64,000 nucleotides of DNA from Siccirubricoccus phaeus (GTDB lineage: Bacteria; Pseudomonadota; Alphaproteobacteria; Acetobacterales; Acetobacteraceae): NCBI RefSeq assembly GCF_008360935.1, contig NZ_SRXO01000001.1, forward strand, positions 310,001-374,000. Reading direction: 5' to 3'. The notes under the pieces were generated by a model, which searched no databases, was not told the DNA's origin, and saw nothing but the letters and a program-made list of their open reading frames with translations. Positions within the stretch are counted from its first letter, which is position 1. Every line of letters starts with the position of its first letter. The position numbers were made by a program, and so were the translations under genes. Positions 53,093 to 60,965 of the stretch are shown here, piece by piece.

Positions 53093-53293
53093 TCAGCTCC
53101 GCCAGCGGCTGATCAGCCGCGCCAGCACCATCAGCGCCACGCCGAGCGCGACCACGCCATAGGTGCCGGGATCGGCGCGGATGGCCTCGACCGCCTGCGC
53201 CGGCAGCCAGAGCAGCGTGTCCCAGCCGAAGAGATGCGCCGCGAGGCCAAGTGCGACCAACAGGGTCCCCAGCGACCACAGCCAACCTGCCAT
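53093..53293 (-). CDS. Small two-helix membrane protein, function unknown
   Basis: 66 aa from the ATG at 53293, which has GGGGAG 6 nt upstream; an in-frame ATG at 53338 lacks such a site. Residues ~3-22 (WLWSLGTLLVALGLAAHLFG) and ~45-60 (YGVVALGVALMVLARLI) are hydrophobic, predicting two membrane passes with a short loop containing WLPAQAVEAIRADPG. I recognise no family. It is divergent across 143 bp from the His/Pro-rich secreted protein. A good ribosome site and regular hydrophobic pattern support a real gene. Confidence 0.65.
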   Translation of the reverse strand: MAGWLWSLGTLLVALGLAAHLFGWDTLLWLPAQAVEAIRADPGTYGVVALGVALMVLARLISRWRS

Positions 53294-53436
53294 GCCATCT
53301 CCCCTGAGGGGCGCCACCGCATCCGGCGCCCGATACATGCCGTCACCGCCTGCCCCGATCTGGCTGCAAACCAGCCCCGATTCCGCCGGGCGGCGAGGCC
53401 AGCATAACGCTGTCGACCCCTCGGAAGGAGGACACC

Positions 53437-53664
53437 ATGCGTAGCCTTCTCGTTGCCGCCGCCCTCGGCCTGGGTCTGGTTGCGGCGGCCGCGGCGCCCG
53501 CCAGCGCCCACCCGCCGGTCACCGGCCCCGGCTGGCACGGCCCGCACCGCCACTACGTGCCGCCGCCGCGGCCGCATTGGCACCGGCCGCTGCCGCCGCG
53601 GCACCACTACCTGCCGGGACAGTCCTGGCACCAGCCGCGGTACTGGCGGCCGGGCCCGGGCTGA
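53437..53664 (+). CDS. Secreted His/Pro-rich small protein
   Basis: 75 aa. GGAAGGAGG lies 5-6 nt before the ATG. A signal peptide (RSLLVAAALGLGLVAAAAAP, cleavage after ASA near residue 24) is followed by a ~50-residue mature part made mostly of His, Pro, Trp, Arg and Tyr (HPPVTGPGWHGPHRHYVPPP). About nine histidines could bind metal. Small His/Pro-rich exported proteins like this are common in alphaproteobacteria and mostly uncharacterised. The stop is followed at once by the palindromic repeat block. Confidence 0.75.
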   Translation: MRSLLVAAALGLGLVAAAAAPASAHPPVTGPGWHGPHRHYVPPPRPHWHRPLPPRHHYLPGQSWHQPRYWRPGPG

Positions 53665-53666
53665 GG

Positions 53667-53906
53667 TGCCGCGCTGGGGGCTCCGCCCCCGGGCCGTGCC
53701 GCGCTGGGGGCTCTGCCCCCAGGCCCCTGCCGGGGGGGTGGACCACCCCCCCGGACCCCGGTGTGAGTCGGCGGTTGAACCGCCGGGTCTGCAACTCGGA
53801 CCGGGTCCGGGGAGGAGTATCCTCCCCGGCGGAGGTGCAGGGTCGCGGGCAATGCCCGCGACGTGCCTCCTGCCGGGGTTCGGGGCGGCGCCCCCGATCT
53901 TCTCGC
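53667..53906. terminator. Repeat block between convergent His-rich and binding-protein genes
   Basis: A 30-bp unit containing GGGGGCTCCGCCCCC is tandemly duplicated (53667-53696 and 53697-53726, two differences). It is followed by a perfect GGGGGGGTGG/CCACCCCCCC hairpin (53732-53752) and the GGACCCCGGTGTGAGTCGGC module with its own dyad GGCGGTT/AACCGCC. Next come GGGGAGGA/TCCTCCCC (about 53818-53836), a TCGCGGGCA/TGCCCGCGA hairpin (about 53851-53870), and GGGGCGGCGCCCCC near the opposing stop. The organisation is the same as at 13441-13611. Confidence 0.55.
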
Positions 53907-55490
53907 TCAGACCCGCCTGATGCCGTAGAACAGCGCCACGCCCTTCAGCATCCCCTCCAGGTCGCCGCGCAGCGCGGTGGGGGAGAAGAACTGCCCCAGC
54001 GGCACATAGGGCACTTCCGCGAAGCAGACCCGCTGCATCTCCCGCCCGATCGCCGCCTGCGCCGCCTCGTCCGGCGCGTCGAACCAGGCGTTCCGCAGCT
54101 CCTCCAGCTTCGGGACGGTGGGCCAGCCGAAGATGGCGCTGCGGCCATGGCCACGGATCAGGTTGTTCGCCGCCGGGTTCACCTGGGCGCTGCCGGCGGT
54201 GTAGCTGACCATCATGTTCCAGCCGCCCTGCGCCACCGGGTCCTGCTTCAGGATGCGCTGCGTCACCGTGCCCCAATCGGTGGAGACGTAGTCCAGGTTG
54301 ACGCCTGACTTGCGCAGCATGTCGCCACAGACTTCCGCCATGGCGTTGATGACCGGGAAATCGGTCGCCGCCAGCAGGTTCACCCGCTCGTCCTTGTAGC
54401 CGGCCTCGGCCAAGGCGCGCTTCGTCGCCGGGCCGTCCAGCGGCGTGCGGAAGGCGTCCAGTCCTTCCTCGCTCGCCATGACGGAGCCGGGGGCGAAGAA
54501 GCCATAGGGCACGCGCCAGAAGGTCTTGTCGTCTCCCGCCGCCGCGGTCATCGCATCCGCCTGGTTGGTCCCGCGCAGGATGGCACGGCGGATGGCGGGA
54601 TTGTCGAAGGGCGGGTTCAGGCAGTTGAAGCGCAGGAAGCCGACCGAGCCGTTCGGATCGAGGATCTCGATCTTCACGCCGCGGGCGCGCTTCAGCGGGG
54701 TGACGAGGTCGATCGCCGGCTGCTCCCACCAGTCGATCTCGCCGCGCTGCAGGGCGGCGCTGGCCGTCGCGCCGTCCGGGATGGTCAGCCACTCCACCCG
54801 GTCGAAATGCACCACCTTGCCGCCGGAAAGATAGCTCGGCGGCTCCTGCCGCGGCGCGTAGTCCGGGTTGCGCTCATAGACGTTGCGGCTGCCGGGGACC
54901 CGCTCGCCCGCCACGTAGCGGAAGGGGCCGCTGCCGATCAGCTCCGGCACCGCCTGGGAGGAGGGGAGGCTCGCATGCCGCTCCGGCATGATGGCGCAGA
55001 GATGCGTCCCCACCTTGGCCAGCGCATCCGGCAGCAGCGGGAAAGGCTTTTTCAGCGTGAAGCGGATGGAGCGGTCATCCGGGGCGGAAAGATCCTCGGT
55101 GATGGCGATGAGCGCCTGGCCGAAGGCGTCCCGCGTCGCCCAACGCTTGATGGAGGCGACGCAGTCGCGGCCGCGGACCGGCTCGCCATCGTGGAATTTC
55201 AGCCCCTCCCGCAGGCGGATGGTGACCGTCCTGCCGTCATTCTCCACCGTATGGCCCTCGGCCATCTGCGGCCGGGCCTTGAGTTCCGCATCCCAGCCAT
55301 AGAGCGTGTCATAGACCAGCAGCGCATGGTTGCGGGTGACGAAGGCGACGGAATGGATCGGGTCCAGCAGCGCCAGGTCGGCCTGAGGGACGAAGCGCAG
55401 CACCCTTCGCCCCGGGGCGTTCTGGGCGGCGGCCAGCCGCGGCGCGGCAAGGAGCGCTGCCCCCGTAGCGAGGAAGGATCGACGCTGCAT
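53907..55490 (-). CDS. ABC transporter substrate-binding protein, peptide/nickel (DppA/OppA) family
   Basis: 527 aa from the ATG at 55490; upstream in-frame codons read non-coding DNA. The Tat-like leader MQRRSFLATGAALLAAPRLA ends near residue 23. The family 5 fold follows: VLRFVPQADLALLDPIHSVA, the hallmark MAEGHTVENDGRTVTIRLRE, LKFHDGEPVRGRDCVASIKR, and later LRFNCLNPPFDNPAIRRAIL and QGGWNMMVSYTAGSAQVNPA. Receptors of this family deliver peptides, opines, glutathione or nickel chelates to an ABC permease, but no permease or ATPase genes are adjacent. Confidence 0.92.
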   Translation of the reverse strand: MQRRSFLATGAALLAAPRLAAAQNAPGRRVLRFVPQADLALLDPIHSVAFVTRNHALLVYDTLYGWDAELKARPQMAEGHTVENDGRTVTIRLREGLKFHDGEPVRGRDCVASIKRWATRDAFGQALIAITEDLSAPDDRSIRFTLKKPFPLLPDALAKVGTHLCAIMPERHASLPSSQAVPELIGSGPFRYVAGERVPGSRNVYERNPDYAPRQEPPSYLSGGKVVHFDRVEWLTIPDGATASAALQRGEIDWWEQPAIDLVTPLKRARGVKIEILDPNGSVGFLRFNCLNPPFDNPAIRRAILRGTNQADAMTAAAGDDKTFWRVPYGFFAPGSVMASEEGLDAFRTPLDGPATKRALAEAGYKDERVNLLAATDFPVINAMAEVCGDMLRKSGVNLDYVSTDWGTVTQRILKQDPVAQGGWNMMVSYTAGSAQVNPAANNLIRGHGRSAIFGWPTVPKLEELRNAWFDAPDEAAQAAIGREMQRVCFAEVPYVPLGQFFSPTALRGDLEGMLKGVALFYGIRRV

Positions 55491-56039
55491 CCCTGGACCT
55501 CCGTTTTGTTCTGCCGGGGGATGCTGCGTTGCAGCAGGTCGGGCGTCAACGCCGGGCTGACCCTCCCGTCCGCCGGAATTTAGGCCGGCGCAAGGGCGGG
55601 CGGCCCGGCCGCAGGCTGTGGACAACTTCCCGCTGCAATTTTCCGCCACGGTTACAACCCGCAGCTTCACGGTGGCGCTGCAACCATGCCGCTTCCGCGT
55701 TCATGCCTTGACCCCTGGGGCTCGTCCGCGCCGCAACGCCGTGGCGGCGCGGCCCGCCGGGCGGGAAAAACTTCTCCACATATCTGTGGAAAAGCCTGTG
55801 GGGAAACCGCTGGACAGAAGCGGCAAGCCCTTGCCCGGTCACGGGACCGTCAGATCGTTGCGCGCGCGGGAGTGTGACCGCCGCCGGGGCTTGACGCCGG
55901 CCGCGCATGCCGCTCGTCCGGCGGTGACAGGCCGGTGGCGGCGCCGCCGGCCGCTGGGCGCAGCCCCCCCGGCCGGGCGTGGCGGGCACCCCGGGGGAGG
56001 ATCGGCGAGGGAAGAAGGCCGGCGGTGCGCCGGCCCCTC
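55491..56039. other. Long non-coding stretch with DnaA-box-like cluster (candidate origin or DnaA-binding locus)
   Basis: The longest gene-free stretch in the window (549 bp). Four 9-mers resemble the DnaA box TTATNCACA: TGTGGACAA (55617-55625, reverse TTGTCCACA), TTCTCCACA (55772-55780), TGTGGAAAA (55785-55793, reverse TTTTCCACA) and TGTGGGGAA (55797-55805, reverse TTCCCCACA). The middle two form an inverted pair, CCACA-tatc-TGTGG, beside a short A-rich run (GGGAAAAAC). Three boxes fall within 34 bp. This suits oriC or a titration or regulatory site; neither dnaA, hemE nor parAB is next to it. Confidence 0.45.
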
Positions 56040-56822
56040 TCAGTCGCGGTAGTCAGGCTCCCGCCGGTCGAGAAGCCGCTTCAGCGCCGCGAAATGCCAT
56101 TCGGCATTGGATTCGTCGCCATAGCGCGGCGCCTTGCCGGCGAATTGCGCCACCGTCTCCTGCACCACATCCTCCGGCAGGAATTTCAGCGGGCGCTGCG
56201 TCCACATGGCGTAGAGCTGCACCTGGGCCACCCGCTCCACATAGTAGAGCCGGTCATAGGCCTCGGCGACGGTGCGGCCGATGGTGGCGACGCCATGGCT
56301 CGCCATCATCAGCACCGTCTTGTCGCCGAGGATCTCCGCCAGCCGCTCTCCCTCCGCCGGGTCGAAGGCGGGGCCGTGGTAGTCCATGTCATAGGCGGTG
56401 TGGATCATGGTGCCGATCTCGGTCTGGCCGATCGGCAGGATGCGCGGATCCTCGAGGCGCGAGAGCGCGCTGGCGAAGGGCATATGGGTGTGGAAGACCG
56501 CCGCCGCGCGGGGATTGAGCCGATGGATCGGGGCGTGGATGGCGTAGCAGCTCTGCTCGATATGCCCCTCGCCGGCGAGCAGCGCGCCGTCATAGCCCAC
56601 CTCCATGAAGGTGGAGGCGCGGACTTCCGACCAATGGGTGCCGAAGGGGATCTGGTAGTAGCGGTCCTCGGTGCCGGGGACGCGCAGCGTCAGGTGGTTG
56701 AAGATCCCCTCATGGAAGCCGTGCATCACCGCCAGGCGATGCGCGGCCGCCAGGTCGATGCGGGCCTGCCAGCGCTGGTCGGCGAGGCTGAGATCGGCGG
56801 CGGCATGGGTTTCGAGCGGCAT
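56040..56822 (-). CDS. Class II aldolase/adducin family protein
   Basis: 260 aa. The fold is that of zinc-dependent L-fuculose/ribulose-phosphate aldolases and adducin heads: AAAHRLAVMHGFHEGIFNHL, then VGYDGALLAGEGHIEQSCYA, the metal-binding AAVFHTHMPFASALS (His-x-His near residue 112) and the third histidine in VLMMASHGVATIGRTVAEAY. Many members of this branch are not true aldolases, so the substrate is unclear; sugar-phosphate or hydroxy-acid chemistry is likely. It is separated by 83 bp from gltX on the same strand. Confidence 0.9.
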   Translation of the reverse strand: MPLETHAAADLSLADQRWQARIDLAAAHRLAVMHGFHEGIFNHLTLRVPGTEDRYYQIPFGTHWSEVRASTFMEVGYDGALLAGEGHIEQSCYAIHAPIHRLNPRAAAVFHTHMPFASALSRLEDPRILPIGQTEIGTMIHTAYDMDYHGPAFDPAEGERLAEILGDKTVLMMASHGVATIGRTVAEAYDRLYYVERVAQVQLYAMWTQRPLKFLPEDVVQETVAQFAGKAPRYGDESNAEWHFAALKRLLDRREPDYRD

Positions 56823-56905
56823 GGCACTCCTCCCTTCGGATGGCGCGCCATGCTGGGCCGCTTATCCGACCGGAGCAAGCAGCGGGCCGGACGGACGCCC
56901 GACCT

Positions 56906-58315
56906 TCAGCCTTCGGCGGCGGCCAGGATGCGGTCCACCGCCTCCGTCCGCCCCAGCGCCGCCAGCACCGCATCGATCGGCGGGCTCTGCAGGCTGCCGG
57001 TCAGCGCCGCCCGCAGCGGCTGGGCGACGGCGCCGAGCTTGAGGCCCTTCACCTCGGCATAGTCGCGCAGCCAATGCTCCAGCTCCGCCCGCTCCCAGGG
57101 CGCGTCGGTGAGGAATTGCGCCAGGTCGCGCAGCCTTTCCTTCGCCTCCGGCGTCAGCGCCGCGGCGGCCTTCTGGTCCATCACCGGCGGGCCTTCCTGG
57201 GCGGCGAAGATGGCGGCGCCGGCCAGCTCCTCCAGATCCCTGGCGCGGGCCTTCAGCTCCGGCATCAGCGCCTCCACCCGCTCCGCGCCCCTGGTGCCGA
57301 AGCTGATGCCGCGCTTCGCCAGCCGCTCCAGCACCTCCCGCGCCAGGCGCTCATCCGGCGTCGCGCGGAGATAGACGCCGTTGAAATGGGAGAGCTTGGC
57401 GTAGTCCATGCGGGAGGCGGCACGGCCGATATCGGCGATGTCGAAGATGCGGATCGCCGCCTCGCGGGAGATGATCTCGGTATCGCCATGCCCCCAGCCG
57501 AGGCGCAGCAGGTAATTGCACACCGCCTCCGGCAGGAAGCCCTGCTCGCGGAAATCCAGCGCCCCGACCGCGCCGTGGCGCTTGGAGAGCTTGGCGCCGT
57601 CGGCGCCATGGATCAGCGGGATATGGGCGAAATGCGGCCGGTGCCAGCCCATGGCGTCATAGACCATGCATTGGCGGAAGGTGTTGGTCAGGTGGTCGTC
57701 GCCGCGGATGACATGGGTGATGGCCATGTCGTGGTCGTCCACCACCACCGCATGCAGATAGGTCGGCGTGCCGTCGGACCGCAGGATGATCATGTCGTCC
57801 AGCTCGGCGTTGCCGACGCGCACCTCGCCCTGGACCAGATCCTTCACCACCGTCTCGCCGCCGCGCTCGTCCAGGCGGGGGGCCTTGATGCGGATGGCGG
57901 GCGGCGTGCTCGGCGCCTGGGCCGGGTCCAGGCCGATCCAGCGCGAGCCGTCATATTTGAAGGGGCGCTTCGCCGCCTCCGCCGCGGCGCGCATCGCCGC
58001 CAGCTCCTCCGGCGTGTCATAGGCGAGGTAGGCGCTGCCCTTGGCCAGCAGCTCCCGCGCCACCTCGGCATGGCGCGGCTCGCGCTGGCTCTGGAAGACC
58101 GGCGGCTCGTCGGGCGAGAGGCCGAGCCAGTCCAGGCTTTCGATGATCTGGCGGACCGCTTCCGGGGTGCTGCGCTGCCTGTCCGTATCCTCGATGCGCA
58201 GCAGGTACTGGCCGCCATGGCGGCGGGCGAAGAGGAAATTGAACAGGGCGGTGCGCGCCCCGCCGATATGCAGGTAGCCGGTGGGGGAGGGGGCGAAGCG
58301 GGTACGGACGGACAT
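56906..58315 (-). CDS. gltX: Glutamate--tRNA ligase
   Basis: This 469-aa class I aminoacyl-tRNA synthetase has normal length. The HIGH-type motif is in RFAPSPTGYLHIGGARTALF (residues ~6-25), and the KMSKS-type motif reads GAKLSKRHGAVG near residue 240. The second Glu-binding region LLRIEDTDRQRSTPEAVRQI and the C-terminal anticodon-binding helical domain are present. Alphaproteobacteria often have two gltX copies and use one to charge tRNA-Gln for transamidation; which type this is cannot be read here. It is divergent from comEC. Confidence 0.96.
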   Translation of the reverse strand: MSVRTRFAPSPTGYLHIGGARTALFNFLFARRHGGQYLLRIEDTDRQRSTPEAVRQIIESLDWLGLSPDEPPVFQSQREPRHAEVARELLAKGSAYLAYDTPEELAAMRAAAEAAKRPFKYDGSRWIGLDPAQAPSTPPAIRIKAPRLDERGGETVVKDLVQGEVRVGNAELDDMIILRSDGTPTYLHAVVVDDHDMAITHVIRGDDHLTNTFRQCMVYDAMGWHRPHFAHIPLIHGADGAKLSKRHGAVGALDFREQGFLPEAVCNYLLRLGWGHGDTEIISREAAIRIFDIADIGRAASRMDYAKLSHFNGVYLRATPDERLAREVLERLAKRGISFGTRGAERVEALMPELKARARDLEELAGAAIFAAQEGPPVMDQKAAAALTPEAKERLRDLAQFLTDAPWERAELEHWLRDYAEVKGLKLGAVAQPLRAALTGSLQSPPIDAVLAALGRTEAVDRILAAAEG

Positions 58316-58652
58316 GGCAGGCGATCCCCGGGGCGAAGAGCGGGTTCCTAGAGCATCGGCCTGCCCTTGGGGAGGGCGCGGGCGGGCCTCGCAGCACGCC
58401 GCGCCGCCGGCGCTTGGGGGCGGGTTCCGTGCTCTGGATATGCGCCGGACGCGGCGGGCGGGCCAGCGGGGCGGCGATGCATCACCGGCGGCGGTGCAGC
58501 GCCGGGGCGGCGGGCGGGCTGGCCGGGCGATGGGCCGGCGGGGGCGAGATCCGCGCCTTGGGGTGCCCGGAGGTGGCGGGCGAGGGGGTCCTTACGCCCC
58601 GGGTGCGCGCCAGGGAGGAAGTTGCCGCCCCCGATACAGCCATTACGAGAAA
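58316..58652. other. GC-rich part of the gltX-comEC divergent gap
   Basis: The 490-bp gltX-comEC spacer has two parts. This first ~335 bp is extremely GC-rich, with no persuasive gene, ribosome site or clear hairpin. It is followed by the less GC-rich promoter-like segment (58640-58800) that holds three dyads. Confidence 0.4.
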
Positions 58653-58761
58653 ATGAGATCGGGTCTCATCCCAGGATTGATCGCCTTAGATCAATGACTT
58701 GGCAGAAGGAGTTAATTCTTCGCCACAACGCCGATTCGCAGACCGAGTCAAGCTTGACTCG
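58653..58761. promoter_or_regulatory. Three successive dyads upstream of comEC
   Basis: In the least GC-rich part of the spacer lie ATGAGA-tcggg-TCTCAT (58653-58669), TTGATC-gcctta-GATCAA (58677-58694) and the perfect 18-bp palindrome CGAGTCAAGCTTGACTCG (58744-58761), which ends 44 nt before the comEC start. The second resembles an FNR/FixK half-site pair but has the wrong spacing. The third is the strongest operator candidate. No regulator gene is adjacent. Confidence 0.5.
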
Positions 58762-58805
58762 TTCCGTATTGATTTCGCCGAATCGGGCCGGCAAGCTCGA
58801 CTCCG

Positions 58806-60965
58806 ATGTCAATCACGCTTGCCCGGCCAGCCCCCCGATGGTTCGGCAAGCCTGTCCCTCAGGCCGCCGCATGGCTCTCCGCCGCCTGGGCGGCCCATTG
58901 GGCGGGTGAGCAGGCGCGGCTCGCGCCCTGGCTCGCCGTGGCCCTGGGCGCAGGTGTGCTGACCTATTTCGCCCTTCCGGCGGAACCGCCCGCCCTGGCG
59001 GCGTGGCTCGGTGCGCCGCTGCTGCTCGCGGCCTGCCCTGCCCGGCGCCAGGGCGCGCTGCTGGGCTGGGCGCTGGGGCTGCTGGCGGCGGCCGCCCTCG
59101 GCTTCGGGCTGGCGGCCGGCCATACCTCGCTGCAGCCGCCCATGCCGGAGCTGCCGCGCAACGCCACCATCCTCTCCGGCCGCATCGCCCAGGTGGAATT
59201 GCTGCCGGAAGGCCGGCGCCTGACCATCGAGGCGCCCCGCCTGGATGGCGGCGCTCCGCTGGCGCGGCAGGTGCGGGTGCGGCTGAAGGCGGACGACCCG
59301 GCCCGGCCCTCGCCGGGCGACACCATCCGCCTGCGCGCCCTGCTGCGGGCGCCGAGTGCGCCGGCGCATCCCGGCGCCTGGGATTTCCAGCGCGCCGCCT
59401 ATTTCGCCGGCCTCGCCGGCAGCGGCTTCGCCCTCGGCCGGGCGGAGGTGACCCCCGGCGAGACCGCCCCCGCCTTCGCCGCCCTCCGCGCCGGCATCGA
59501 GGCGCGCGTCACTGCCGCCATCCCCGGCCCTGCCGGCGCCGTCGCCGCCGCGCTGCTGACCGGCGGGCAAAGCGCCATCCCGGCCGCCGAGCTGGCGGCC
59601 ATGCGGGAGTCCGGCCTGGCGCATCTGCTCTCCGTCTCCGGCCTGCATATCGCCATCGTCATGGGCCTCGGCTTCTGGCTGCTGCGGGCGGGGCTGGCGC
59701 TGGTGCCGGCCATTGCCCTGCGCCTGCCGGTGAAGCCGGTGGCGGCGCTGGGCGCCCTGGCGCTGGGCGGGGCCTATCTGGCGCTGACCGGCCTGCAGAT
59801 CCCCATGCTGCGCAGCTTCGCCATGGCGGCGCTGGTGACGCTGGCGCTGCTCGCCGGCCGCCGCGCCCTCAGCCTGCGCGGCTGGGCGCTGGCGGCGGCG
59901 CTGGTGCTGGCGGTGAACCCGGCCGCCCTGCTCGGCGCCAGCTTCCAGATGAGCTTCGCCGCGGTGCTTGCCCTGATCGCCGGCTGGGAATGGCTGCGGC
60001 CGCGCCTGCCGACGGGGCAGGGGGATGGCTGGCGGCGGCGCCTGCTGCTGGCCGGGTTCGGGCTGGTCGCCACCTCGCTGCTGGCCGGCGCCGCCACCAC
60101 CCCCTTCGGCCTGCACCATTTCGGCCGGCTGCAGCTCTATGGCGTGGCGGCGAATGCGCTGGCGGTGCCGCTCACCTCCCTGCTGGTCATGCCGGCCGGC
60201 CTGGCGGCGGCGGCGCTGATGCCCTTCGGGCTGGACTCCTGGGCCCTGGCGCCGATGGGCTGGGGGGTGGAGGGGATCCTCGCCATCGCCCGCCACGTCG
60301 CTGCCTGGCCGGGGGCGAGCCTTGCCGTCCCGCCCATCTCCGCCTGGGGGCTCGGGCTGACCGCCTTCGGCATGCTCTGGCTCTGCCTCTGGCGCAGCGC
60401 CTGGCGGGGCTTCGGCCTGCCGCTCATCCTGCTCGGCCTGCTGAGCGGGGGGTGGCAGCGGCCGCCGGACATCCTGGTCTCCGGCGATGGCCGGCTGATC
60501 GCCTTCCGGGCGAATGAGGGGATGTTCCTGCAGCGCCTCTCCGGCGCCTCCGCCTTCACAAGGGATGCCTGGCAGCGCCTGTTCGGCGTGGCGGAGGCCC
60601 GGGCCCTGCCGCGCGAGGGGGCGGCGGGCAGCGCGGCCTGCGCCCCCGGCGCCTGCACCCTGCGCGCGGCGCCCGGGGCCCCGGCGGTGGTGCTGCTGCG
60701 CGGCGCCGCCCCGGCGGAGGGCCAAAGGACAGCCTGCACCCATGCGGCGCTGGTGATCTCGGCCGAGCCGGTGCGGGGGCATTGCGCCGCCCAGGTGATC
60801 GACCGCTTCACCGTCTGGCGGCATGGGCCGCATGCGGTGTGGCTGGAACCGGAGGGGGTGCGGGTGGTCAGCGACAGGGGCTGGCGTGGCGACCGGCCCT
60901 GGGTGCCGCCCATGCCGGTGCCGCGCGGCACCGCCTCCGCCGATCCGCCGGCGGCGATCGAATAA
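58806..60965 (+). CDS. comEC: ComEC/Rec2-family competence-type membrane protein
   Basis: This 719-aa polytopic inner-membrane protein has an N-terminal membrane segment and a DUF4131 region (ATILSGRIAQVELLPEGRRL), then the Competence domain with the hallmark GLAHLLSVSGLHIAIVMGLG near residue 270 and about eight helices. ComEC forms the DNA uptake channel in transformable bacteria. The C-terminal ~190 residues correspond to the metallo-beta-lactamase-like domain but show no HxHxDH metal motif, so nuclease activity is unlikely; degenerate C-termini are common in alphaproteobacterial members. gltX-comEC adjacency is also seen in other alphaproteobacteria. Confidence 0.9.
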   Translation: MSITLARPAPRWFGKPVPQAAAWLSAAWAAHWAGEQARLAPWLAVALGAGVLTYFALPAEPPALAAWLGAPLLLAACPARRQGALLGWALGLLAAAALGFGLAAGHTSLQPPMPELPRNATILSGRIAQVELLPEGRRLTIEAPRLDGGAPLARQVRVRLKADDPARPSPGDTIRLRALLRAPSAPAHPGAWDFQRAAYFAGLAGSGFALGRAEVTPGETAPAFAALRAGIEARVTAAIPGPAGAVAAALLTGGQSAIPAAELAAMRESGLAHLLSVSGLHIAIVMGLGFWLLRAGLALVPAIALRLPVKPVAALGALALGGAYLALTGLQIPMLRSFAMAALVTLALLAGRRALSLRGWALAAALVLAVNPAALLGASFQMSFAAVLALIAGWEWLRPRLPTGQGDGWRRRLLLAGFGLVATSLLAGAATTPFGLHHFGRLQLYGVAANALAVPLTSLLVMPAGLAAAALMPFGLDSWALAPMGWGVEGILAIARHVAAWPGASLAVPPISAWGLGLTAFGMLWLCLWRSAWRGFGLPLILLGLLSGGWQRPPDILVSGDGRLIAFRANEGMFLQRLSGASAFTRDAWQRLFGVAEARALPREGAAGSAACAPGACTLRAAPGAPAVVLLRGAAPAEGQRTACTHAALVISAEPVRGHCAAQVIDRFTVWRHGPHAVWLEPEGVRVVSDRGWRGDRPWVPPMPVPRGTASADPPAAIE

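Noticed and set aside
58677..58694. FNR/FixK box upstream of comEC
   Set aside because: The half-sites are right, but the six-base spacer between TTGATC and GATCAA puts them four bases too far apart for the classical TTGAT-N4-ATCAA site; kept only as an unassigned dyad.
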